Source: Paramarasmius palmivorus (taxonomy: Eukaryota > Basidiomycota > Agaricomycetes > Agaricales > Marasmiaceae). From it: a DNA stretch of 64,000 nt. Of the stretch, positions 24,151-34,198 are shown one piece after another. The stretch spans positions 91,280 to 155,279 of the forward strand of contig JAYKXP010000116.1 of NCBI GenBank assembly GCA_037176845.1, in the 5' to 3' direction. A model generated the notes under the pieces. That model was not told the origin of the DNA, did no database searches, and saw nothing but the letters and a program-made list of their open reading frames with translations. Made by a program: the position numbers and the translations under genes. The first letter of the stretch is position 1; each line of letters begins with the position of its first letter.

Positions 24151-25182
24151 ATGCTTGAAGCTTTATACCAATACAACCTAGATAAGTCATGGCCGGCGAA
24201 TGGAATAGAAATATCTGAGACAGATAATTGCATTGCGGACTCGTACTAGAAGGTTAAATAATGCTGATGCATGATGGCCTAAGCTTATGATTCGGATACC
24301 TTAGTAGATACTGTACAATTGATGCTCCGAGGTCGGTAAGATTCTCATCAATTCGGTAAGATTCTCATCAAGTAGTAAGATTATCATAGAAAGAACTCGA
24401 ATCCATACACCCATCGATGGCCCGCACGGGATCTCAGATGGTCAAAATGAGGACATTACTTGAGCGTGAATGATATTGTGGCTCACAAAAGCTGGTAACA
24501 TTGCAGCACAGTCACGGTTATACTTCATTGGCTCGTATACCAGAGTTCTCAGTTTCATATAATCATCAAGTTTCCAATGAGCTGCACTCGATAGCTGGAG
24601 ATACTCTTCTTGGAGATCAACAGTTCTGGGGTATTGATGATTGCAAGAGCATTTACACGATTGCGCCAAGGGTGTATTCCGATATATGTTCTAGTTGGCA
24701 CCGTAACTTTACAAGATTAGTGTATCTGATGTAACTATACAAAGCAACGCGTCAGGTTACAACGGTACTAAATATCCCGTTGTCTAAAACAGCCTGATTT
24801 ATGTTACTGTATGACTATGAGCAAACAGAAACGGCTCTCAGAACTTACAAGAAAGCTATAGTACCCGAAAAAAAATCTAGGATTGCAAAGGATGTAACCT
24901 GCGTGGCGAATTTCTGGCACTGAAGGCCTATCTAGATTGTAGCGAGATCTGAGGGAGTTAAATTTGCGTACAGATCCTGTGTTTAGGTTGAGGAATGTAA
25001 TAACCCAGTTTATGTACACAATTATTGCTCGCTGAACACTGACTCTACCGTCGATGTTCTGGGAGCTGATAGGTCTTTGAGGTAGACGCCCAAGTAACGC
25101 TTGCCCTCCTTGATCTTGTTCATCCATCACTGCGTCTGCAAGACCTACCTATCGGCCAAAAAACCGCATTTTCGCCCTTATC
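24151..25182. other. Intergenic, no gene recognised
   Basis: About 1 kb with only short frames lacking protein character. It holds the small tandem repeat listed separately. Confidence 0.5.
24333..24388. repeat. Short tandem repeat, 20-bp unit
   Basis: Two exact copies of TCGGTAAGATTCTCATCAAT in a row, then a third, diverged copy (AGTAGTAAGATTATCAT). Confidence 0.7.
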
Positions 25183-25716
25183 ATGTCGAACAAATTCATG
25201 AAGGATCTCCGTTATGATCTTACCGGACAAGAAGAGATCAACTTTCTACACAACCAAGGGCATTCTTATCAATACATCTTCAATACGCTGCTTCCATTGC
25301 ACAAGAAGGGACGTCGACGCTGGAAGAACCGCATTCATGCAAAGGAGAGCTATGAAAGGTATGTTCATCAAGCTCACCTCTGAAATGGGCTAACCAATGG
25401 TCTTAGGAATAAGGCTTCAAAAAAGCACGCTGCTCGGTCGCGTAGTGCGCTTCATCGCGCAACAGTCAAGAACATGGGCCATGAAGAGGCAGAGTATCAT
25501 ATGGCAAAGAAGAAAGCACAGCAGAGAGAATGGAGAGAACGTAATCGCACCAAGCTTGCAGAGAAAGCTCGTCTGCGCAGGCAAAGGCTTCGGTGCGAGA
25601 CCAGTCGTGATACGTGTATGTTCTAACCTCTGAACAGTATTTCAAACTGATGCTCATTTGATTTTTGTATTAGAGTGCATCTATCTGACTATCTTGAACA
25701 AGTTGCGCCAATATGA
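25183..25716 (+). CDS. Small protein with basic-region motif (copy B)
   Basis: First exon starts MSNKFMKDLRYDLTGQEEIN and contains FLHNQGHSYQYIFNTLLPLH, then KKGRRRWKNRIHAKESYER. Intron about 25359-25406; the second exon reads NKASKKHAARSRSALHRATV and the basic signature QQREWRERNRTKLAEKARL followed by RRQRLR. A last intron leads to VHLSDYLEQVAPI and a stop at 25714-25716. Nearly every third residue in the second exon is Lys or Arg, and a nucleic-acid-binding role is likely. Related in signature, not in overall sequence, to the small genes at 23177 and 26602. No family name is recognised. Confidence 0.5.
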
Positions 25717-25814
25717 CTTATAAATATGCCACAACAACAATAACGATTTGTGACACCCTGAGCAGAGACCTCTACCTTCAATCTCTGTGTTCTGGAACTT
25801 TGGGTCCTTTCATC

Positions 25815-26564
25815 ATGTTTTCTGCTCAGCATCTTCCCCACACACCACCTCGCCGATTCCGTGCCCTCACGCCAGATTCTCCACTTCCCCCGTCAGATCC
25901 GCCATCCCCAACTTCCTCTGATATAGACGATGTAAACACACCGCCTACACGCGAGTCACCTCCAAGACTACCACCAGATTGGCGCCAGCATTCAGCGGCA
26001 AACGAATATCGACCAGCCAGAAATGCCATTACATATTGGAATCCACCACCCCTTGGTGACAGTACTCGCTCAACGAAATGCAGTGTTTCCCATCCAGAAG
26101 AGATACGCAGAACAGCGCTGTCCAGACGCCGTAAGTTGGCCCAAACTATCAGTTAAATTAATCTTCTCAACATTACCAGGAAACCCAAAACCAATACTCT
26201 ATTCGTTCCAACAACCAGATTACCGTGTTCCTTCCGACTATGGTAAGTCTTCGAACATTCTTTCCCGCCCGAAATAGGACACTTACCCACTGGGACATCT
26301 TAGCCGAGAGAGACCATTTTCTCACTAGCGTGGCTTGGCGTAGCGCGACATTAACAGGTTCGTTTCCCTCATGTTTCAAGCCTGATCTGACTCATTGATT
26401 AATTAGTCCCAAACAAAGTACACAACATACCGAATGTCAAGCCACCCTGCAATCTTCAGGGTCCGCAGCTACCCACATTGAAATGTATGCCGGTATACTT
26501 TTCGGTCGTTGGAAAATTTCTGTTGACCGCAACACCTTGTAGCTTCAGCTCGCTCGCTTACTAG
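25815..26564 (+). CDS. Hypothetical Pro-rich protein
   Basis: Four exons, about 200 residues. The N-terminus is rich in Pro and Ser (MFSAQHLPHTPPRRFRALTP). Later parts are NAITYWNPPPLGDSTRST, NPKPILYSFQQPDYRVPSDY, AERDHFLTSVAWRSATLT, and a last exon with IPNVKPPCNLQGPQLPTLK ending VGKFLLTATPCSFSSLAY. All introns have GT-AG ends and correct phase. An in-frame Met 34 codons upstream (25713) is possible but overlaps the end of the previous gene. No domain recognised. Confidence 0.5.
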
Positions 26565-26601
26565 CCAACTAACACGCTCCAACCGTGGGACAGTCTCTGC
26601 A

Positions 26602-26997
26602 ATGACTTCTCCCATTCATCGAGTAAGCCACCAGCGCCCACTGACAGCATCATCCTCCAGATCTTTCTCACACGATGAAGCACCGCCGTTATCGACCTAT
26701 ACTAAAGACCCGGTTATCATCAGTAATACTTCCGTGAAGGAACTCGATCGCCAGGAACGAGGTCGAATGAACGCCCGGCGCTACTACCAAAGGCATCAGA
26801 AGGAGAGGCTAGCGAAGGCCGCAGAATATCGAAAAATGTGAGCATTGCATTGTTCCACATTTTACTATATCCACCTTAACCACTTTCACAGGAAACGCGA
26901 ACTCCTTGCAAAGTGCAGCTCTGAGGACCAAGAGGAGATTCTGACAAGAAGACAGATCAAGCAACGGGAATACACAGCACGTTTTCGGAGGAAATAA
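26602..26997 (+). CDS. Small protein with basic-region motif (copy C)
   Basis: Two exons, about 115 residues, starting MTSPIHRVSHQRPLTASSS. The C-terminal half is basic: RMNARRYYQRHQKERLAKAA, then EYRKMKRELLAKCSSEDQEE and IKQREYTARFRRK at the stop. The intron (about 26839-26891) splits the Met of RKMKR. The arrangement Y-x-x-R-[HN]-x3-[LE]-x4-[AK] matches the basic motifs of the two other small genes within 3.8 kb. A DNA- or RNA-binding role is plausible. It is on the same strand as, and 38 bp after, the preceding gene. Confidence 0.52.
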
Positions 26998-27433
26998 TTA
27001 GTTTGCCGGATAACGTGTTCCGGCGCCCCCTGATAAGAAAGCTGTCATACGACGCTCCCAATTATGTGTCAAAAAATTATATACATGTTGTTCCAGCCGC
27101 ATCTTGAATGATCAGACGAGAAGTAACGTTCAACGAATTCCGTTTTGCATCAACTACACCTGAATCAACTGTGTTTCCCCGTTTTTTGGCCGTGCAATAA
27201 GGTTTCGACGTTCGTCAGGTGATGAAAGCATTTAAGGTTTTTGCTCTGTGATGTCAAAGTGTACAGTATGATTCCGACGAGTACTTGTCGGCGTCCAAGG
27301 GTGCTCCCTTGGGCACATAAATGTTAGTTACATCCAAAGAAGAACACGGAAATGACATGGCACGGGATTTTGATGGAAAACACGTTTGCGTGACGAGTGT
27401 GACGAAGACCATTCTTTCAACTCAATAACCACC
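26998..27433. other. Intergenic, no gene recognised
   Basis: About 435 bases; no coding frame, repeat or clear promoter element was identified. Confidence 0.4.
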
Positions 27434-28205
27434 ATGTCCACCCAGCCACGAAAGAAACCTAACAAAGGTTTGTTTTTCCCTTATTTTGCTCTCGTTCATC
27501 CTGAGTAACCGTTTCTGCCTTTGCGCCCCTCGAAATTAGCAGTATCAAACAGTAAGACCTTCATTTCTTCAGCCCGTTCTATACGCGTGCTAACGCAAGG
27601 TATTTTGACAGCCCTCAAGAAAGCTCGTACGGCGGTAACGACTGCAAAACGAAAGCTAGGAACAGCTCGCGCTATGGAAGGCCGACTTCGAGATCAAATC
27701 GACAATTTGACCACCAAATCCAGCCTTACGTCGCTGGAACACGAGGAGCTTTCACGGCTTCAAGCACAGTTGACAATGAAGTCCGCAGAAATAAAACGGT
27801 GCGAAGAAGGGCTAACGAAAGCTTCCCAAGAGTGTACGAGGTTAGAAGCTGGGGAAGAGACTGAACTCAACGGTATGTGACATCAATGAACGACCTGAGA
27901 AATCGTACTCACGTATTTTAGTTTCACCAAGTCTTACTCCGCCTATTGTACCCATTCACTCGAGTTCTCGTATCACCGCTACACAAAGCTCAGAGATTCC
28001 ATCGTCCCACGGAGATATTGAAGCGGGATCGCCGATGGAATGTGGTGAAGACGCGTTAGGTCAGTCAAATTTTTTGGAGCTGTTGAGATACTCATTAGTT
28101 GCACGTACAGCGAAGAAACGAAAAGGAGAGGACCTACCGCAGACTCAGTCATTGAAACGGGTCAGATTTGCAGTGGCAAAATCTGGGTTGAAAAGTGCGC
28201 GTTGA
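27434..28205 (+). CDS. Small coiled-coil protein
   Basis: Five exons, about 180 residues. Begins MSTQPRKKPNKAVSNTLKKA. A coiled-coil core follows with heptad-like Leu/Ala spacing: AKRKLGTARAMEGRLRDQI, LTSLEHEELSRLQAQLTMK, SAEIKRCEEGLTKASQECT. Then a Ser/Pro linker (VSPSLTPPIVPIHSSSR) and a basic tail AKKRKGEDLPQTQSLKRVRF with nuclear-localisation character (KKRK, KRVR). The stop is 35 bp before the next start. No known family. Confidence 0.55.
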
Positions 28206-28239
28206 TAACTATTTGCCTCGTGTCATTTTGCTGACGCCT

Positions 28240-31200
28240 ATGGCTAAAGGTACTCGACGGACCAAAAAACAGCAGCGTGAAGTCTTGGTCGGAAACACTG
28301 TGGAACCGTTCGCCGTTACTACGCCTGCAGAGCCTCCAGCAGACGTAGTTGACAACCTTGACACGACTTCAGAGCGCAAAAATGTGTCGGATACTTCACT
28401 TCAAATTGGTATGTTTGATACTTGTCCTTGGCGCATTGATTGGCTAACCAATAGCTGTATAGTGATGTCGTCTGCAAAAGAAGTCAGTTCAAAGGAAAAC
28501 GTTACTGCATCGACAAGTGTAACGCACGATAATGCTGTTACTCCTGGCACGATGTCGCCGGTTGATGCTCGGTCCGAGCTGGCACAAGGTCATCTGGGAT
28601 CCCCAGCCCAAATTCAACGTTTACCAGGATTCTCGCCATCTGAGCTGCCTGGAGTGGGAGAACAGTCCGCTTCTTTCGTGGACTTGGAGCTCTCTTCATC
28701 GAGAGGCACACTTGATGGGCCTCCCAGCTCGGTAGACACGACCGTCACTGCAGCAGATGGGCCCGTTAGTCCTCCTGTAATGCAATCTGAGTCCACGGCC
28801 AATCACCAATCGGAAACGTCGGCCGTTTGTGCGCCTCACCAGAAGACTCTCGTTTCAGAGTCTCATGTTCATATCAACTCCTCTATCCCATTCATCGTAC
28901 CTTCCAACAATCATAACGCGGTTCGAGAAGGCGAACTTGATCCTGCACAGATAATGCCTATATCCGGGGTAGAGACTGGCATGTGTCGTTACTCTGACAA
29001 AGTGTCGGGCTTTGCTCCACCATCATCTAGTGTCGCAGAGTCGTCTTCTGTGCCAAATGCGGGCGTACACCATCCTTCAGAAACGTCCCTAGCAACACAA
29101 ATAGGTCTGGATTTGTCAGGCAACACATCTCCTGGCACTTTCACTTCGCCGTTGACAAGATCTGTAGTGGATCCAACTGCTGCTGGTGCTAAACTCTGGC
29201 CTCAGGGTGTGCCTGGGTTGTTCTATTCCACTCCCGTCGAAGACTTCTTTGGAGAATCATCTCTGGAGAAGACACGCGCATGCATGATGATACCTGTGTT
29301 CGACGTTAACCGAATGTACCAGCCCACAGATCCTCGCATTTCCACGTGGCTTAATGGCTCTTCCACCGACTCCTTTCAATTCATGGATTCTGATATCGCA
29401 TCCGGTAATATCATTCCGCCTGAATTCGCCGCTGCCGCCTCCGGGTCATCAATGGTTTCACCGAGCTCTTCCACTACGAACAATGCCAGCAACTTCAATT
29501 TTCCGTCCTCAAGCGGTTCGTGGAGTTCCAATGCAGAGTATCATAACGGATCCAACGTTGCAAGGGACATTGATATGGCATGGGGCGAGATCCTTTCACT
29601 ACAGCCAGAGAATACCAGACCTTCTGGTGCCGTTGAAGGAAACGAACCTAGATCGGAAGAGCAGAAGTATCCCAGGGATGCTCATTATGTCATCCCTCAG
29701 AATTGGAATCGTAAGTGACATTGAACGGCCTCCGAAACTGCGCAAACTGACATACCTTTCCGAATAGTGAACCTTACACCTATCACTAAGCCTCTTTCCA
29801 GCCTACTTCACGGGGGGATTCAACCGACATCTATACCACCAACGTTAGAAACAGCCAAAGCTGGAATGGAATTTCGTTCCGTACTATGATGGAATACTTA
29901 CTGCGTCCTCGCCAACCAAAAGCGACCGAAGAAGGGCTAGAGATGAATGAACGAATGAAAACTGCTTTTGACTATTGGAATGCAGCATGGGACGCCCAAT
30001 TCTCGAAAGGTATTTGATATTGATGCACTGGTGGTCACAGGAATGTAACTTACAAAGACTGTACTTAGCAGCGATGGTGAAGGCAGGCAAGAGCAAAAAA
30101 CGTAACAAGAAGGGCAAGAAGAAGGCAAATAAAGCACAGAACAATAAGCAGAAGACAAATGAAACAGATGAAGACGACGGGCTTGAGCTGAAGTCGCCTG
30201 GTTGGTTTAAGAGGAAGTCGGGTGAAAGTGAGTAGCTCAACTCGAATCGTAAATCTTGGTTTAACCTGATAAAATGAAACAGCTTTAGAACAATTCAACA
30301 CACGAATGGAAAGTCAGTGCCTCATCTAATCATTGATAGACGTAAACACTCACAGGTTTGAGTAGATGAAGCCAATCATGTGGTTCCAATTTTCCTTGAT
30401 AATCCATACAATTTCAACAAGCAGCTCCTCCCGTTCCCGCTGAGGACCTGGATCCGTAAAGATGCACGGTTCGGCCGTCTGTTGGGCGTCACCTGTATGG
30501 AATTGGCGTTGTTAGTACTCACTTCGGAGAAGGGATACCTTAAGTGCGTATACCACCATTACTCCGGGAAGGACTTCACTGGCAACGACATCATCCACCG
30601 AGAGCGCGAGCTAAGGGCAATAGAGGCTAGAAAGGCAGCAGAGGAGGCAGCTAGGAAGGCGAAAGAGGCGGCTCTGGCAGCACAAGAAGCCGCCAAAAAA
30701 GCTACCGAGGAGGTCCGCGCTGCCATGCGGAAGGCCAAGAAACTGTTTGCAGAGGTTAAGAAAGGCAGGAAGAAGAATTCAGCATCCACCAGTGACGACG
30801 TAGACGTACCAACCAATTCGACGGTGACACCCGGTGCGAACCTTCCCAGAGCACCAGGTGATACCACGACCCCAGCAGTAGCGCTTCCTGCAACGGCAAC
30901 AGGGACGTCTCTAGCGGCAATACCTTCAAGGTCCGGAACGTGCACTGGGGAAGCAATATATCCATCTTCGAATGCACAGGATGTCGTATCGGGTCCGGTG
31001 GCTATGGATGACAGCGGGAAGGTAGCTGAGGAAGGTGCTGTCTCCAAGGAAAAGTCGGCACGGGCGGAGAAGATTGAGGTGAAGCTGGCGTTGCTGAAGA
31101 AGAAGGAGAAGAACAACAAAAGCAAGGATGTTCACTTCCTTGTGACTGGAACGCCTGAGTTGGCTACGCAGGGCACTGATGAGAACGGCATGGATGAGGA

Positions 31201-31723
31201 TAAGAGCGAGTCGGAGAGCGATGAAGATGACAGTGACGACGACGACGACGATGACGACGATGGAGAGGACGACGACGACGAACAAGCTCTCGTCAAGCCC
31301 ATTCCAGGTTACGGTCATTGCGGTTGCACAGGGGAACGGTTACTTGGCGGCCTGCTCACTTGGAAGGGCCAGACCATCTACTCTCCAACACTTGACATCG
31401 AGGAGACCTGGACCAAGACCCGACCTCAACCACGATGGAGAGAGTTCATAATCGATGCCTGCGAGCGCTATGGGGGAATGAGAGTCATCGAACTCTATAC
31501 CCATGTACTGGAGAAAGCTGAAGACGGCACCTGGCGTTATGATGAAGTTGACCCCGAGACAATCCTAACCCGTTTCATTGACCATCTAATTAGCATTCGA
31601 GAGCATTTGAGGGTGACACGAGAGCATTCTGTTCGGAACGACGGCGAAGCTCAGCAGAGAAAGGAGTCGAAGCTGGAACATTGGGTTACGAATGGGATGA
31701 AAGGCGATGTTGATTTGTCATAG
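28240..31723 (+). CDS. Large hypothetical protein, Ser-rich front, basic helix and acidic run
   Basis: One spliced gene of about 1,050 residues is the best reading. The first part is Ser/Thr/Pro-rich low complexity up to HYVIPQNWN near 29709. An intron with an AAG acceptor (about 29711-29791) then gives SFQPTSRGDSTDIYTTNVRN and MMEYLLRPRQPKATEEG. A Lys-rich block (KSKKRNKKGKKKANKAQNN) follows near 30090. After small introns comes VVPIFLDNPYNFNKQLLPFP, a long Ala/Glu/Lys helix (30600-30780), an acidic run of Asp near 31230-31280, and a folded tail with WREFIIDACERYGGMRVIEL. The alternative is two genes: one ending at 29889, the other starting at Met 29886. The sequence does not decide. Function unknown. 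Confidence 0.55.
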
Positions 31724-32118
31724 ACGTAGCTTTAAGCTTTAAGTTTCAACGTGTACACTCCGCTTTACTATCGTCTCAAAATGAGACTACCCCTCCTTCA
31801 TTTGCATTCATTGCGTCGGCTGAGGTGCGAATCCTATAAACACCATTAGCATTTGACAGTACGTTAAGTGAACTCTTCAGAGCTATGATCTTACACTAAC
31901 ATTCAATGATTCAGAGTTTCTATGCTCTATTCTGAAGTCCACGAATGGCTTTCGGTTCAGAGTATTTGAATTCTGCTTGGCCCAATTCACCTCCGTAGGC
32001 ATATACCCAACTGGATGTTCAACGAGTGTCTCAATTCCGGCCAAAAGGCATCACCCAGTATTGTAAAACCTCCTCAAAACGTTTAAATCGAGTTCGCGAC
32101 GTGTCAGTGCCCTATTCT
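31724..32118. other. Intergenic, no gene recognised
   Basis: About 395 bases between two plus-strand genes; only short frames. Upstream frame in phase with the next gene exists but has no protein character. Confidence 0.4.
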
Positions 32119-33206
32119 ATGCCCATGTCACAGCTTGACGCTGACAGCGTCCTACAGTGCTTGGATGAATATCTGCGTCAAAACGGCAGCTGGAGATCTG
32201 TGGAGTTACTTCGAGTCTCGCACAGGCTTGTAAATCGGTGAGTACGCTACAAATGGAGTCAAGTCCTAAACCATATTGTTTTTTCAGGCTGTATCCCCTT
32301 TTCTATCGCAACATTGTGTTGCTCTCCTCTCGCAACCTCTATCCTCTAATCCGAACTCTCGAGAACTACCCTGAACGGGCTGGACTTATACGGACAATGT
32401 GGGTGAGGGTTGGACGAGAAGCCATATACGCCCCGGCTGCAGTCGACAACACTTATCCAAAGGATTACTATCCTTTTCACCGAATCATCGCCCCCATGCG
32501 TAAGCTGGATATACAACCTTTGGCACATACCATCTCCATGACAGCTCCATATCTCACCCGCCTCACGATCTCAGCCAACCGACACTACCCACAACTACGC
32601 GAGGTCTTCAGAGTTCTCAATTTCCCACATTTGGTTGAATTGGGAGCGCCTGTCGACCTTATCTCATCCCCAACCTCAGCCAACTTCTTTGGGGGACTAC
32701 CTAATTGTCCTGCTCTGCGAAAACTCCGTATCGCCTACAATGCGGAAAAGGACGCGTGCGATGTTCCCAACGTTTTGGCGCACCAAGACTTCACGGTTCT
32801 TCCGCAACTCACGCATTTGTATCTCTCATACTGGGCAGAGTATCAGGGTGCTGTGGTGAACAGTCTGCTTAAACTGCTTGTTCCCAGCTCGCTTCAGACG
32901 CTGATAATAGAGCTGGATAGCGGGAATAGCTTTCCCATCAGCTATCCGGACTTGAATCGGTATAGGATCCATCCCCTGGCGGTCTTCTTGGTCAAAAAGG
33001 GAGCCTACTCCGATGTTGAACGTGTCGTGGGACCCACTGCTCGCATGGCCTTGGCACGTCAGGTCTGTGCCTTGTTGGATGTCGAGAAAATAAATGGGAT
33101 TTGTGTTTGGGATATTGCCGATGAGAAGGTTGCCCAGCGTTGGGTCGAGTACAATTCACATGAGTCTTGGCCACCAAAGAGAGTCATATGCCGGATAGGT
33201 AATTAG
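32119..33206 (+). CDS. F-box/leucine-rich-repeat-like protein
   Basis: Two exons (intron about 32239-32287), about 345 residues. The N-terminus MSQLDADSVLQCLDEYLRQN and SWRSVELLRVSHRLVNRLYP resembles the F-box helices of basidiomycete F-box proteins, although the canonical LPxE motif is replaced. The next exon has the typical RNIVLLSSRNLYPLIRTLEN and repeated short Leu patterns (CPALRKLRIAY, LPQLTHLYLSY, LQTLIIEL) expected of degenerate leucine-rich repeats. Such proteins recruit substrates to SCF ubiquitin ligases through Skp1. This family is large and variable in mushrooms, and the target is unknown. The conserved-looking ending is VAQRWVEYNSHESWPPKRVI. Confidence 0.65.
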
Positions 33207-33421
33207 CGTGTGTATCTTCTAGTCAACGTCAATCTAATCATTGCTTGCTACATCAAACATTACACTGCAGTTTGTCAAACAAAAAAAGGTACGGCCTCTA
33301 TACATGTAAAATTACATGGAATCAAGAAATTGTGATGCACACAGGTGCTAGCCAAACCTACAGACACGTGTCAGTGAAGAAGAAAGAAGTAGAAGAGGAA
33401 ATGGATCCACCTCTGAACCAA

Positions 33422-34198
33422 TCAATTGGATGAGCACAAGGTGAGGTCGTCCTCAGAGCATTGTGAGAGATAGGCATATTGGAGTGTCGTTACTTCAGGG
33501 ACGTTGACGCAGACAGTAAAATCTCCACAGTAAGCGCCCAGCCAATCATTGACGTTCACCCCGATGATGACACCTGCTCCAGCGGCGCCTAGCGTAGCTT
33601 CTTTATAATCTAGGACTGCCTGGATTGGCGCGGCGTTATCGGTCCAGTCTGCCTGTACCATTCGGTGTCCTGTGTTGGGAACATAACACATGTGATGGGC
33701 ATAAATCTTCCCCAAACGTGGAGCTGTGCTCTTTTCCTGAAGTGTAATCGACCAGATGGATTGACGACTCAGGTCGCGAAAACGTTGCATAAAATTATAG
33801 GGTGCTTCGGTAGGGAGCCCGGCGTAGCGATCCAGCTCGAGGAAATATCCGTGAACAGCAGCGATCATGACCTCATGATTAAACGTTTTCATGAACTTCC
33901 GAGCACCATGGTGTAGCCGGTCAGGAACTGAGGCGAGCTGGGCGTTCGTGAGGAATGGTAATCGACAAGAGAATTGACGGTGGAATTCGACATCTAACCA
34001 TTGGCATTGTTGTCCCTGGTTCAAGATTGAGGGATTAGCGTTCAGAATCAGAGATGTCAACGAAAGGTAACGTACACAATATTTGACGTGGCATCTCATG
34101 CAAGGCCGTGCCCCTGTGTCTGGCATCACTGTACTGCAGCGAACGCATAAATCTTGACGGAGCTCTAGGTGAGTTTGACGATAAGGGGAGAAAGACAT
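33422..34198 (-). CDS. MYND-type zinc-finger protein (paralog)
   Basis: Met at 34198 starts MSFSPYRQTHLELRQDLCVR. The zinc ligands are CVRC, then CMRCHVKYC, and after an intron (about 34019-34077) GQQCQWLDVEFHRQFSC. The intron falls directly after the Tyr-Cys of the finger, exactly as in the gene at 1508-3576, so the two are paralogs. The C-terminal domain includes HHGARKFMKTFNHEVMIAAV and ends CSEDDLTLCSSN. Here the exons upstream of the finger are either missing or not recognised; the repeat-filled region upstream may have replaced them. Likely a protein-interaction module; no enzymatic domain is seen. Confidence 0.68.
   Translation of the reverse strand: MSFSPYRQTHLELRQDLCVRCSTVMPDTGARPCMRCHVKYCVRYLSLTSLILNANPSILNQGQQCQWLDVEFHRQFSCRLPFLTNAQLASVPDRLHHGARKFMKTFNHEVMIAAVHGYFLELDRYAGLPTEAPYNFMQRFRDLSRQSIWSITLQEKSTAPRLGKIYAHHMCYVPNTGHRMVQADWTDNAAPIQAVLDYKEATLGAAGAGVIIGVNVNDWLGAYCGDFTVCVNVPEVTTLQYAYLSQCSEDDLTLCSSN

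Noticed and set aside
30559..31318. Hydrophobic minus-strand frames opposite the Ala/Lys helix and Asp run
   Set aside because: They are the antisense of GAY-rich and GCN/AAR-rich codons (Asp runs give Val/Ile-rich antisense); the plus strand carries the phased gene.
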